This document shows positions 22,969 through 35,865 of a stretch of DNA of 64,000 nt, piece after piece (position 1 is the first letter of the stretch; each line of letters begins with the position of its first letter). The position numbers were made by a program, and so were the translations under genes. This DNA is from Bryopsis sp. KO-2023 (lineage: Eukaryota > Chlorophyta > Ulvophyceae > Bryopsidales > Bryopsidaceae), in contig BSYQ01000003.1 of assembly GCA_030272585.1 (NCBI GenBank), forward strand, positions 7,068,001-7,132,000, in the 5' to 3' direction. Under the pieces are notes generated by a model that saw only the letters and a list, made by a program, of their open reading frames with translations, did no database searches and was not told the origin of the DNA.

Positions 22969-24233
22969 CGTTGATAAGTCTTAACGATGCTGTTTTTCCT
23001 GATGCTCCGGTAGCTACGGCTTCGGGGGAGATCCGGCGGTTCAGTCTGAGGTGCGATAGAGTTTCGGCTGCAGACTTATTTCGGTTTCTGTTTGTTTTTT
23101 TGTTGCATAGTTCTTCAGAAAGGTCTTTAAGTAGACATCAGGGGGTGTGACTTCCCCTACGATTTCTGGATGAATAATGTGAGCTCGCCTCACCACGTGT
23201 ACGAAGAGATACACCGCGGGCGGTTTCACTTTCCACTCTCTCCGCAGTTCTTGGAATTCCAAGCGACAATCCGATCCAAAAGCAAACGTGCCGTTGTCTA
23301 GCATCCAAGCAGATCTTGGCAGAGGTTCTCTTTCCGTCGCCAAGTTGGTGGTGGTTGATTCCGATCAATCTTCACAGGTCCACCTAGATTTGGTTTTAGA
23401 GTATCTCAGATTCTCGGCTCAAGCTCCGATTAGCCTGGGCCTGTTGTGTCGCTGAGCACCATATCCTTTACGACCTCAAGAAAGCCACTGGCAAATCACG
23501 AACCAAGTTGCGCTTCAAAAGACGAACGAAAAAGGAATCCCGACATGGAAGGCCTGTCACGACTTTGTTTCCGCTTTTTGTAATTGTCGGTTGGTTGGCT
23601 GGTAGGTGTCCCTTTTTGCTTCTTTCACCAGTGTCATCCCGGTCAAGAGAATTCTTCTCTCCACTGATGCAATGGCTGAAGGTCTTCAGCGTCTACCCAC
23701 ACCCCTTATTTGTGACCCAATATTTTTTCACGACCAGCTATCAGAAGTCCCACAAATGTGAGTTTCTGAATCCCATAGCTCGACACAAAAATTCCAGAGC
23801 TACCAGCACCCTCTCAATGTTCCATGAATTTTCTGCGCTTCGCGCGCTTCTTGGGGTGGTATGCGAACATTGGATTTGCTGCCAGACCACGTGACATGAT
23901 CACGTGAAAGCAAATTCGTCAGTTGTCTTTTGGTTGTTGACCCATGATGTCGGCATGGTTGGTTGTTTCAAGGCGAGCGGCTGGAAAACCGGCTGTCTGT
24001 TTCGGAAGAGCTGGAGAGGACTGAAGAATCCACGCCATCGGTACAGCCACTCTTATTCTGAGAGTCAAGGTGATTTCAACCGCCGACGCACCACACACCA
24101 CGCGCGCTCCAGTCCCGAGCGAAAGAACTGCGCATCCCTATTTCTGTCGCTTTGTGCACATGACCGACCAGCAGAACTCTATTTGATTCTAGCACAGGGC
24201 GACTCATTTCTCGTCGCGACTGGCTGTTAGGAA
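22969..24233. other. Divergent promoter region, 1.26 kb
   Basis: Lies between the start of the cysteine-rich gene (leftward) and the aspartic protease gene (rightward). Open frames of up to about 128 codons show no motif. The promoters of both genes must be here, but I cannot point to defined elements. Confidence 0.5.
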
Positions 24234-27200
24234 ATGGTAGTCTTGCGGCTACCTTACGGCTCTCGGTTTTTCCGAAATTTCTCTCATCATCACCGTGGCC
24301 AAAGAATCTTTCAAACCGCGAGGAACGGGTGTACGAGGTTTCGTGGGAAACATGCGTCTTCAAAGTTTGCTCAAGTGACGGCGGAGCTGGCCAGCGAAAA
24401 TGTATCGCAAAGGAACTTTGACGGCCAAATCTCCCTGGAAAGTTGTGTTGGGAAAGTTAGGGAAGCTTTTTGTTTGGAATCGCTTCGAGAGTCCGTTGCT
24501 TTGAAAGAGGTGAGAGAGACAAATATTATTGGTCTGGAGGTTTCCTGTGGGGTGCTTATTCTGCTGACGATTCACTGTTTCCAAGATAATATCATAGCAT
24601 TATGATGTGTTGGTGTAAACCTGCATGATGTGATCCATCATCACCTTCCCCCCCCTCTTTTTGACATCGTTGTGCAGAAAAATTAATTATAATGCTCTTT
24701 TGGCTTCAACTTGGCAATTGGCAGGTGGTTGTGAAAGGGGTTGGTAGAGACATGGGGATGCCTATCACTTGGGAAAACACTTGGAAGTCAGACGGCTCGT
24801 TTTTGTTCAAACTGGAGGGGGAGCATTTCAGCAGTCAGTGGGGTAGTGCTGACAAGACATCATCATGGGAGGTGTGTGTGCGTTTGCCCCCCCAACCCCC
24901 CGATTTGCACTTTTTGAATACCCCATCCATCATATAGGGATGTACATGTTGGCTCTATGAGGTTGCTTGAATTGCTCCAAATGCTGAAAGCCCCCATTCA
25001 TTATGCAAATGAGTGATATCTTCCTACTGCTCTTCAATACTAAGCCACGAATCCCCGTCCGTTTCTGTGTTTGAATGACAGTCATGCATTCATTTTTGAT
25101 TTTTTTAATTCAGAGTGATCAAATCCTTCTGTTATTCATCAGGTGGATCATACTGGCTTGCCGAAAACGCATGAACTGGATGATAACGAGGTGACCTGAG
25201 ATTTTTGTTTTTTGTCTTTTGTTCAAACAGTGTTGAAATTCGGAGCTTTGATTGTTCCGCTGAAAATTTGTGTGGCAGATTCTTAAAGCTATCTGATCAT
25301 CACTGATCGAAATCAGATTCAACTGGATCAAGCGTTTTCTTTTTTTCTCGCTATGTACAGACCACTCTCTTGATCACTTGGATATCCACGGGGCAATGGT
25401 TGTTTCCAGAGGTTTACGATCGACTGTGTGTCAAGCTTGCTTCCCAGGAAGACGTAAGTTTGATTTTCAGTTCAGCTATTGATGAAAAGTAGATATTTCA
25501 TCCAATGTGTTTGAACAAGAGCAATAAACAGAAAACAGAAGCCAGAAAAGCCTCGGTTTTTTTTTTCCTTGATCAAGATAGCAATATTATCGATCTTCCA
25601 GCAATTTGGAAGTGTTATGGGTACACTCTCGATTCGCTTTCAACCAAAAATTGATCAGTAAATTTGGCCACCGCTGGAATACTGCTGAGAAGCTTTGCCA
25701 GAACCAAAAATTATAATAAAAAATAGTAAAAAATGTACTCATCAGATTGTTCATATTTGGTGCTTAATTTCACATACTTCTATACTCCTGTCAGACTGAG
25801 GCTTTTGCTGAAAATGATGCAAGCAAAGGGGAAACGGGCGGCTCCAGAAAAACGAAACCTGAAGTAGGAGGAGAATCCAAACAAGCTGATGAAAAATTGG
25901 TTTGTCTCGAAGTCATGCTGAAAGGAGGAAAGGTAAAAAAAACACTGCAACAGTCGATTCTCATGCGTCCAGTTTTCCCATTGTGAATTTTGTTTAAACC
26001 ACTCGCATCTCAACTGGAAAAATCGCTGCAAGGCTTCTATGTCTTTTTATAATTGCCCGATTTCCAGAATTGACACAGGAAGACTGGATGCATTCTCAGT
26101 AGCTTGTTTTACCATGTTGCTTATTATTTGGATTGTTATCTTTTTATTCATGTAGGTTCAAGTGTTTGTGGAAATTGGCCCCACCACTTGGCTGCCTGTG
26201 AGCATCAAACAAAAAGTGGCGGGGGACCTGGAGACTTGGTCTTTTAGTAGTTGGACATCAGCCGGACAAGAACCCGATTGGTATAATTGATCACAGTCAT
26301 TGTCATTCCATGACTAATTTCCAACGAACCAAAAATATAGGATTGTAAAAATATAATTTTCTCTTTTCCTTGCCCTCCTATCCCCTTTTGAAAAAAAATG
26401 AAAAAGCAAAAGCAAAAGCAAAAGCAAGCACAAATTTTGTCCATGCCAAAGGTCATGAGATGCTGACACCACCGCCAACAACGCTCAGAAAGATGTTTCA
26501 ATAGAAGTTCAAACCCTCTTCGATTACATCATCAATAATAATATTCTATATATGTACATAATATTTTTCGCCTCATAAAGAATGAGATATATATTATTTG
26601 TCTCTTTTTTGGTTTTTTGTTATTGTCAGGCTGCTGTTTCCTGACCGAGTGGATCATATCGCGGCGAGCGGTGGAAACCACTATTTCAAAGCTACGGAGT
26701 GTTCCGTAGTGGAGGAAGGCGATCCCAGCCGATTCGAAGGCCCGGAGCACATGCTTTTACCATCGGACACTCGCTTCGATGCTTCGGAGGACTGCACCGT
26801 GAAGGTTGTGGCTATCTACTACTACACTGGCTAGGCTGACTTCGATTTTGCTGTCATCGTTGTTTAAAGGTGAAACTATTTGGGTTTTTTAAGTGTAGCG
26901 GTCGTGGCTTCTTTTTTTTTCTGGATCGGGTGGTTTTGTTTTTCTCCGGCTTGTTCATTAGTGAGGATGATGTTGGCTTGATTGGGAAATCTAATCGCTC
27001 GATGAGTCAAATGCAGTTTACAGTATTTATGTCTAAGGATTATCTTTTGTTTGGGTAAGAATTTGCAATCCGAGTTTATGTCTCTGTTCGGGTAATCGTT
27101 TTGATATTTCCCCCTAAAGAGTCGACATCCTGCCTGTTATTTTTACTTTTCTGGGTTTTTGTCAACGATTAGTAAGCATTTTCTGGCTGACTCAATGTGT

Positions 27201-29417
27201 GATGCACATAGGCATGGATGACTTCCGGAGGTCATGTCTTGGTTCGACCAAAAATCAACGGAAGGGAAGTTGGCTACATGATACTCGACACAGGTATTTC
27301 TCCCCTACGAGCATCCAGCTGTTTCCTTTCCTTAACGTCGACAAATCATGCATGTTCAACTTTGATATATTTTTGGGACGATCCAGCTGATGATGCATGC
27401 AGTCTATCGTTACCATTAAGCATGTCTCATGAAAGATTCTTCAAGGGGTTTTTTGGGGGGCTTTTTTCTTCTGGGAGGGGGTGGGTATATCTATACATAT
27501 ATGTGTGAGATGATCACTTGGTGTTTTTCCAGGTGCTAGTGGATTTGTCATCGAAGCCAATGCAGCGAAAGAACTTGGGCTATCAAGTTTCGGCGAAGTT
27601 TTTGTTTCTGGGATGGCTGGGAAGGTAAAAAATATTTATCACTCAATCTTGATTGATCAATTTTGTTAAATTGTACAGTGTCCATCATTACATGACTCAA
27701 TTTTGGGCAGATTCTCTGACATTCTGATATTTTTGGCAATTTATTTTTCAAATTTGTCCAGGGGTCGAACGGGGGGATAGTTTTTTTTGCCTCTAATGAA
27801 GTGGATTCTGTTGAGAGCATTTTTGTTTCCTCAAGGCTTTGGGTGATTGGTTATGTGATTGATGGATATTTTGCAGATTCGTTCTCAATACAGGGTAGCT
27901 GACACTTTCCAGCTGGGCCCAGTCACAATGGACAAACCGATGTTCATGGAAATGCCAGTCTTAGGTACGTCCCCCTCAACACCATTTCAGCAAACCACAG
28001 CATCTATAAAGAAATCCTCATCATCTTTTTCAAAATACATCGTGCCAAAACCAAAACCCCTGCTGTGCAAGTATGTCTTATGTTATTGGATATATACTAG
28101 CCCTCAGAAATCGCCTCGGCATTCCAAAACCCTTTTTTTTTTTCAACTAATTTTCTTGCAGGGTTGGTCAAAGGCAAACCTCGGCCTTTGATAGGGATCA
28201 TCGGGTACGATTTGTTCCGGAGAGCTGTGGTTGAAATGAAGTCGCTCGAGCTGGTGGAAGAAAATTCGAAGGAGGAGGAGGAGGAGATGCTGTTTGGGGA
28301 GGCCCAGCCGCCACCCAATTTTCGCGTCAGCTTGCACGACGTCCGAAATTATCCTGTGCAGGGGGATGTGATTCCATGGCAACCGCTGAGAATGGTAGGT
28401 ACGTCCTCCTGGTGTAAACTTGACTTATCTTGACTTCTTGATATATGTTTTGCAGTAATGGGTCATTATTAGCATTGGTTAACGCATTATTGATAGTGCA
28501 TTAATGTATTATTTATACATTTATGCATCGTTATTATTATGCATTATGCATTATTATTGGTGGTTTATTATTATTAAAGCTACGTAGATGTTACAAATGT
28601 TTTTTTTTTGTCTTGAGCATGTTCAATTTCTGGTGGCCGACTAGAGTGACTGGTGCTTTCCTTTCAAAAAGAAAAGAAAGAAATTGCAACTGAGATTGCT
28701 AGAAATTCATAGAGAAAAAAAACCCGTGTTTTTGGAATCCTCTTCCTCAGATTGCAGGATTGCCCCATGTGGATGCAAAGTTTTCCATAGGAGATTATGA
28801 AATCCACAACGGGATGTTCATGGTGGATACTGGAGCTGGAGGGGCTGGAGTGATGTTCTTGTCCAGAGCAGCTGACGATGATGGCTTGCAAGCATCCCTA
28901 ACCAAAGCCTGCAAAGACAAGTGGGTTGCACTGAATGTAGATAAATTGATATGTATGTATTGATTGCCTGTATTAAAAGCTGCTCAGATAGAGGATTCAC
29001 CACTCCGCTCAGATTTTCCAGAGGCAGTTTTGCTCATGTGGAAATCGTTGTGTGGAATTGCCCCTGTTTTGATGATGGTATTTTTTTTTTGTTTTTTTTT
29101 TTTTCCGTCTGAACAGAATATACATGAATGGTGTGGGAGGCCAGGCGGCGCAGCTGGTCAACGGTGGTAAAATGGATTGGTTTGAGCTGTCAGGGAGAAA
29201 GCATTTCAACGTGATGTTTCTATACATCCAATCTTCACACATCGACATAACGGTCTACAGCTATGGAGTGATTTGCATGCTGATTTTGGCCAGGTGTCAA
29301 TTGATTTTGGACTATGCTCATCAAAGAGTGGCATTCGTTCCGTTGAGCGAAACTGAACTGGACGCTTTAGAGAAACACACATTGTCCAGTGGCGTTAGAT
29401 CCACTAGTTCAAAGTAA
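24234..29417 (+). CDS. Organelle-targeted protein with two retropepsin-like aspartic protease halves
   Basis: A host gene of 13 exons (24234-24509, 24725-24871, 25143-25190, 25361-25453, 25795-25932, 26156-26280, 26630-26804, 27212-27293, 27533-27624, 27877-27964, 28162-28394, 28751-28920, 29117-29417), in frame throughout, about 655 aa. The N-terminus MVVLRLPYGSRFFRNFS is Arg-rich without acids, like a mitochondrial presequence. Residues about 90-350 form a beta-rich domain (GRDMGMPITWENTWKSDG, WEVDHTGLPKTHELDD, TWISTGQWL) found before the protease in bacterial and algal relatives. The first protease half has active-site motif ILDTGASGFVIEA and flap/core GIIGYDLFRRAVVEM. The second has FMVDTGAGGAGVMF and ends LILDYAHQRVAFVPL. 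Two DTG motifs on one chain would allow an intramolecular dimer. Substrates unknown. The donor at 26804 was chosen over reading on to a nearby stop because it restores the domain. Confidence 0.82.
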
Positions 29418-31471
29418 ATCGAAGGAAAGGGGTTCTTTTTTTTCCCTTTTTTTTATGCGTTGTTGACACGTTTAATCGGTGGCAGAAAAGGGGGCTGTGT
29501 GCAATCAAATCCCCAGAGAGCACCAGTTTTCGTTTCAATAATTGCTTGTATTGTTGGCAGTTGGGGGGGGGGGGATGCCGAATTGGAGAGTGTGTGAGGT
29601 TGGAGCTAATTTCACTTCGTTTGCGTTGTCTTTCTTCTTTTGTGTGGGAATTTTGAGTGGGGCTGATAATGGGGTTTTGCTTGCTTCGGATTAAAGTTAC
29701 GCTATGATGCTTATGAGCAGCAGTACGATTTTTTTGAGGGATGGTTTTGGGAAACGATGTGGGGTCGCAACGGAATTGATTTTCTTGGTGGTGAGCACAG
29801 ATCAGAATTTTTTTTGCAGTTTTATTACGGGTTGGCTCAGAATTGTTACGAAACCAGTTCACCTGTATATGTTGCTGATATCAAGATTACTAATTCAATG
29901 AGTCAGCTCCTCTTGACAATTTCCTGAGAATAAATAGGCACTATCCCCACCCAGAAAGTAAGATATAAATATATATAAATATATTTGCACATATATTTTG
30001 CTTTCAATTTTCCCTCAGATGCTTATCCCAGTCAACTACATCACGAACCAAAGTTTGAGCTGCAAGCTAGGAATCAGCAGTAGCATGTAAAGCATTTTGT
30101 TTTCTCATTTTTTTTCTCCCCATGAAAGAATTCTGCCATTGATGGGACAGGCTGGTTGGGCAGACCTAGCTGCATTCCCTCAGCATTATTTCTGGACAGA
30201 ACAAAATGACATTCCACCACCGTTTTTTCTTTTGCATTTTCTCAATCTTCTACATATATCGTACACCCAATATTCCATATTTCCATAATTTTTTTAAATT
30301 CTTTTTTTTTTTTTTTTTGATTGCTTGCTTTTTTCTCGACTAATTTTTGACAAATCAGTTTTTCAACATCCACTTTGAAGCACATAACTTTCACTCCACT
30401 GTAGCAAATTCTCTTTCTTCTTTTTCCTTTATTGCAGTACAATTTTCCCCCCAACCAACCCCGCCCAATTACGCCATTTCTCTTTTTCTTCTTTCTTTCA
30501 ACAGTGCGATCAGCCAAAACGAAAGAAAACTGGAAAGCCAATTATACATTGAGGGTCGAAATCACCCCAATTTGAACCAAGAAATATATAGACAAAAAAA
30601 AGATAGCCTCTTTTTTTGTTGCTTTTTGTTTTTCACTGAAAAAAACGACAGGGGAAATGCCCCCATTACAAGACCTGTTGCGCCAAAGGGTTTTAAATTT
30701 TTCAAAACTCCTCCCTTGGCAGCAATCTAAGAACTGTAAAGCAAGAAAAATGGAAAATAAAGGCTCCCGTGCGGCCCTATCTCAAAAAGCAAAGCCATAG
30801 CTCGAAATTTATTGGAAAAGAAAGGGGAAAAAAAAGAATCCCTACCGCCATCCTCTGCAAATCTGTTTTTGCTCCGGACAGCTTTCCCTTTCGAATGAGC
30901 CATTTCTATGCTTTGAAAAAAGAGCCCGATCGATCAAAACCCTGCACAATCCTTCCGAAAATTAACGTAGAATGTAAAACCCAAAACGATGCCTAACCAG
31001 CTCAATGGGCAAAATACTTTTCTCCCCAAATCCTACGCCCATCAGTCTCAAAATGAATCAAAAACTTTCCGTACAAAACCCCAAAAACCCAAGAAGACAA
31101 AAGACCCCCCCTTCCCATATCTTTGTTAAAACATACAGATGCTCAATTGAACTGCGTTGTAACGACCCCAAATACATTGCCATTCTTTTTTTCCAATATA
31201 GTTGCCCTGCAACCCCCCCCCCTCCTCCCATTTTTCACATTGACCATGTCCCAATAGAGGATCTGGACATGACTACACACAAAACTGAAATAACCATAAC
31301 ACCATCCTTCACACTTGCCCAAAGTCTTGTGTTTTGAGCCAATTGTCAGGGATCACTCAAAACAGATGAAATTTGCTTTTTTTTCTGTTTTTCAGTACAG
31401 TTTTTTTAAAAAAACTTCACGCCATTGATTCGGCTACGTTTTTCGCCCTCTTTTTTTTTTTCCCTCTTAAA
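29418..31471. other. Intergenic 2 kb, convergent, no gene recognised
   Basis: Strongly AT-rich with T runs (for example 30302-30319), C-rich tracts (31209-31222) and short repeats. Holds the 3' UTRs of the protease (+) and ankyrin (-) genes. Open frames are short and look like low-complexity translation. Confidence 0.5.
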
Positions 31472-32470
31472 TTAATACTGGAGAATCGCATGCAACATGC
31501 GTTTTTGCTCCCTGATCCTGGGCCCACCCTCCCTCGACTGACAAGTCACATCAAATGCTGATTTGTGATCTGCATTCCTGGCCCGCCGCTCCGCTCCACA
31601 GCCTATCAAAACTTTGGCCACGTGGGGAAAACAATTTTGGGACGCCACATGGAGGGGCGTGCTTAATTTTTGGTCAGCTATTCGCACATCAGCGCCGAGC
31701 GATATCAACGCCGAAACGGTCATCAAATGCCCGTAGCGACAAGCCTCATGCAGCGCGGTCTCTCCATTAAAATCGCGCACCTGCAATTGCGCCCCGTGGT
31801 GCACCAGAAATTTGCATACATCGTGGTGCCCTTTCCGTGCTGCGACCTTCAGGGGCGTAGCACCAAAATCGTCCCTTGCGTTCACGACGTCCCACCTCTC
31901 CTCTATGATTTCCACCATTTTCACCCAATCAGAAGCGTTCAAGGCGGCGAAAAACTCGTCCTTGATTTCCGGCCGGCTGATTTCCAGTCGGCCGAATTCT
32001 ACGTTAGGGTGTAAATCCCCCAGAGAATTGGAAATCGTTGGCTGGGCACGACCCTGGACGTTTTCGACGGTCACGACTGGTTTGTTCAACCTCGCCTCTT
32101 CCAACATTTTTTTCAACTCGGCGACGTCGTTGAGTAACGTCGCCATGTCTCGCTGAAGCCCCCACGCCCAAGACGCCATGTCTAGACAAGACTTTGCTCC
32201 CCCCAACACAAAAATGAGTCCAATACCCGCCAAAAGAGCACGCGTGGGTATTCTTAGCGACTTTCTCTCCAGCTCGCCCCGGTCGTAGCTCTCACACCAT
32301 GGCGACTCGCCAAACGCACCCGGCATATCTGCCTCCCTACGTTTCGTGGACGATTGCTTTTCTTCGAAGAGCTGGTTATGCCGCACAATAAAACCCTCGG
32401 CAATATCCAGTCGGGGCAGCGCGACTGGTGGAGAGACTTCCACATGGACCGAGCTCCCAACCTCGAGCAT
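31472..32470 (-). CDS. Single-exon membrane-anchored ankyrin repeat protein
   Basis: An intronless 332-aa frame starting MLEVGSSVHVEVSPP. A hydrophobic segment near residues 76-95 (ALLAGIGLIFVLGGAKSCL) predicts one membrane span. A short heptad-like stretch follows (MATLLNDVAELKKMLEEA). The C-terminal half holds at least three ankyrin repeats: FGATPLKVAARKGHHDVCKF, NGETALHEACRYGHLMTVSA and LSTPLHVASQNCFPHVAKV, followed by a degenerate fourth. Ankyrin repeats bind proteins; the anchor would place them at a membrane. The absence of introns contrasts with its neighbours, which may reflect retroposition or simply a short gene. Partner unknown. Confidence 0.85.
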   Translation of the reverse strand: MLEVGSSVHVEVSPPVALPRLDIAEGFIVRHNQLFEEKQSSTKRREADMPGAFGESPWCESYDRGELERKSLRIPTRALLAGIGLIFVLGGAKSCLDMASWAWGLQRDMATLLNDVAELKKMLEEARLNKPVVTVENVQGRAQPTISNSLGDLHPNVEFGRLEISRPEIKDEFFAALNASDWVKMVEIIEERWDVVNARDDFGATPLKVAARKGHHDVCKFLVHHGAQLQVRDFNGETALHEACRYGHLMTVSALISLGADVRIADQKLSTPLHVASQNCFPHVAKVLIGCGAERRARNADHKSAFDVTCQSREGGPRIREQKRMLHAILQY

Positions 32471-33457
32471 TTTTCTTGCCGAGGTGTGTTTTTATGAGTG
32501 TGTGTGTGTGTTCTTTTTCTTTTTTCCTTCCCGGCCCCCCAAAAAGCCTAGTACTCTGGTTTACAGTACTGGAATAAGTTCACGGCAGACTCGTCCGTTT
32601 TTCTCCAACTTTGCGGACTTTCCGGTTGTCTGTCGCTGGTAGTTACAAGAATCGAACCCCCTTCCCAAAGCAGCTTAACATCCCACAAGGAGACGCATTC
32701 ACTCAAAATACTGTCGGATTTGTGCATGGTTTTGTTTTTGTCGAGATCTGGGTTCAATTCGTACACGGAACAACCCAAAGATTACCATGCGTCAGAGACG
32801 GCAGGCAGTCAGAAACCGCCCCCAATTGTTTCGATTGCCTCTTTTAGCTAGTCAGCGAGACAGTGAGCGGCTGTCCATGTTCCACTTGAGGGTTCTGAGG
32901 TAGAGCTCTCTTCGAAGCGAAAAGAAACACTGGCTGAAATTCGATTCCTGTAGTGAGCCGCCTTTGTCAATCTGTGTCGTCCATGGACACCACCAAGGGC
33001 AGCTCACTCACCCAAGGTCCGCTGCCCACGTGTTGTCGCACAGACATGGGAGATGGGCCCGTCAACAGAACGCTCGGCGCACAGTCTATTTCACGGCGTC
33101 GTGTTCCATGAGAATCTATTTCAAAACGATGCGCTCGGAAACCAAACCCCGCAGGCAGACAGCACAAGAAACGGGAAGTCGGAAGTCGAATCCAGGGGGA
33201 ATGGCATAAATCAGCCCCGAAAATAAATTCCGTCAGTTACGATTAGGCCACCAACGCCCAAAATTCTACACGAAGGGAGGCAGGCTGGCATTTTTTGCAC
33301 ACTCACAGGACTGCACGTGCGCCACGCAGTGCACGGAAACAAAACTTGACACAGCAATTTCCAGATGTGATTGGGTCGCAGCATAACCAGCAATCGAGAT
33401 TCTCGCCGTAGCCTGCGAATTCTGTTCGCAACCAGAGAAAGTGCGAAAGCGGGCCCG
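32471..33457. other. Divergent promoter region, ~1 kb
   Basis: Between the ankyrin gene (leftward) and the acyl-CoA synthetase gene (rightward). A GT-rich run sits at 32496-32510. No gene or defined promoter element identified. Confidence 0.5.
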
Positions 33458-35865
33458 ATGCACCCCCGTCCACCATGGGTAGAAGAAGTAGAACCCGCCA
33501 GGCCCGAGGCCGAGTCACGGCCTTCTGCGAGCCCAGCTTATCGATCAGTGGGTTTCCCTGGCGCGCTCCCTGATCCCCGAAACCCAACGATAGGGCAGCT
33601 TTGGAGGAAGAGTGCTGATTCATTCCCCAACAGACCATGCTTGGGCGCCCTACGCGATGCATCCACTGGGGGGGTAAAGTATGGCTTCCAGTCGTACAAG
33701 GACGTCGATAGAATTGTCAAGCGAATAGCTGGACCATTAGAGATGTTCACCTCCACCACCAGTAGGAACATTGGGATCTTCAGCGATAATTGCCCGGAAT
33801 GGATGATCGGGTTTTTGGGGTGCATGAGGGCAGGTTTGTGTGCTGTTCCTATATACGATTCCCCGGAAGCCCAATCCGTTGAGCACATCATATCACATGC
33901 AGAGCTGCCATTAGTCATGGTGTCTGCCTCAAATTTGGGCAGGCTGGCCTCTGCTCTAGAAATCAAAAGGGGGAAGAACATCGACAAAGTGCTGGTGCGG
34001 TGTGTGCTGTACTGGCCATGGCCTGGGGTCGACCAGGATGAGATTTCCCAACATATCAGTGCAATTGCAGCTCTCGGATGTGAGGTTTTCTCATTCAAAG
34101 ATTTCCAGGAAAGGAGGGATGTGATGCTGGGTTGCCCTAGACCAGACACCCTGGCAACGATTCTCTATTCGACTGGCAGCACTGGGGATACAAAAGGTGT
34201 CATGCTGACGCACAGGCAGCTGATCACATGTCTGACAGCTTTTGCCGCCCATCTCAAGCTCAATGGGTTCAAATTCCGTCCAAAAGATTCGTTCCTGGCT
34301 TACCTTTCCATCGCACACAGCTTCGAACTGTGCATGGAGCTCTTGATACTCCAAGGGGGTGGGAAAATTGGGTACTCCCTAAGTGGATGCCCCAAATCGA
34401 TCCTGGAAGATGCTCGGGCGATCAAACCCACAGTGTTTCTTGGTATCCCGAGTGTGATGGAACATCTGGTCGAGGCGTTGGACGAGAGGGTCAAATCATC
34501 CTTCGTTGTGCGAAAACTTCTGTTCCATTGGGGCTACAGCAGAAAGAAAGCATTCATGTCGCATGGCATTCCGGTTGGCACAGCGTCCCCTGTATTCGAT
34601 TCCCTGGTGTTTGGCAAATTCCACGGTTTGTTGGGAGGGCGGCAAAGATTCATGTTGAGCTTCGGAAACCCTTTGACCTCGAGTGCGCAAGAGCGTCTGA
34701 CGGTGTGCATGAGATGTCCATACTTGCAAGGTTACGGAACAGCGGAGGGGTTACCAGTGTTCGTTCCCCACTTGGACAGAATGGATATGATCGGTACAGT
34801 CGGAGCGGCGTTGCCCAGCGTGACCTGGAGGATTGAATCCGTCCCAGACTTGGGCTATGATGCTTTGGATGAGCAGAAACCTGCCGGAGAGCTGGTGTTG
34901 AAATCGCCACAGTTGTTCGAGGGCTACTACAAGCAGCCGGATTTATCGAAAGAATGTTACGATCAAGATGGCTGGTTCCATTCCGGTGATATGGGGATTG
35001 TCCAGGTATAGGGCTTTCGAAAGCTAACAGGGGTTGCTGGGAGAAGCATTAAAAACCGAAACGAATCTGTGTTGGAATAGAAATACAAATAGAAACGGAC
35101 TGGAAAAGGAGCATGCCCATGGAGCAAGGCTCACTTCATGTACAGTCAACTTCCAACATCTTTAGTGACAGGAGAAGGAAATGACCAATCATGCCCTCAT
35201 GACAGACAGTCATTCCTTCTGAAAAGTATGCAGGCGGTTAAACAACCCAAAAGCAGTTGGAACCAAATTTTGAACCTTTGAATGTGTTTTTTTTTTGTGT
35301 TTTGGAGGGGAAGTTAAGTTCAGAGCTACCTAAGCATTTGACGCTTTTTTGTGTGTCAATCCAGGATGGCTGTTTCAAGATCACTGACCTGAAAGAAAAC
35401 ATTGTCACCCTGTCAAATGGAAAGCTTGTTTCAGTGGATGCTGTGGAGAAAGCATACGAGGAATGCACCGCTGTGAGTCAGATTTGGGTATACGGAGACT
35501 CGACCAGAGAAGCTTTAGCAGCCATTGTGGTTCCAGACAAAGCCACCCTTCAAGAATGGGCTGAATCTGAGAGTAAGCCATCGGATTATGAAACCCTGTG
35601 CAAAGATCCAGGTGCAGTCGAGTTTGTGTCGAAAATGCTGACATCTCTGGCGGAGGAGAAGAGGTTGTGCCAGGGTTCGACTGTGCAAGCAGTCAGACTC
35701 TCCAGCGAGTGCTTGGCCACCGACAGCAAGTTTTTCACCCCTGCATCCAAGTTGAATCGACATGGCTTGGCGGAGAAATTCAAAAAGGAAATCGAAGAGA
35801 TGTACAGTGAACTTCACCCAACCCAAACTTCAACCCCAATCCCCAACCCTGCGTGGAAAGAATAG
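33458..35865 (+). CDS. Long-chain acyl-CoA synthetase-like AMP-binding protein, divergent motifs
   Basis: Two exons (33458-35005, 35365-35865) give about 682 aa, the usual ACSL length. The frame is open upstream, but the first ATG in it is at 33458 (MHPRPPWVEEVEP). The ACSL fold is clear: NIGIFSDNCPEWMIGFLGC, GLCAVPIYDSPEAQSVEHII, P-loop YSTGSTGDTKGVMLTH, SFLAYLSIAHSFELCMEL, KPTVFLGIPSVMEHLVEAL, GYGTAEGLPV, GWFHSGDMG and a C-terminal FTPASKLNR with the expected lysine. ACSL enzymes make acyl-CoA from fatty acid, ATP and CoA at ER, peroxisome or plastid membranes. Three motifs depart from consensus: SGTTGxPKG is TGSTGDTKG, YGxTE is YGTAE, and the DRKK arginine is replaced (ITDLKENIV). Activity is therefore uncertain. 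No clear targeting peptide or peroxisomal SKL end. Confidence 0.88.

Noticed and set aside
32638-32660. B-box-like GGGTTCGATTCTT on the minus strand, possible tRNA
   Set aside because: The T-stem pairs poorly and no matching 5' acceptor strand lies upstream.
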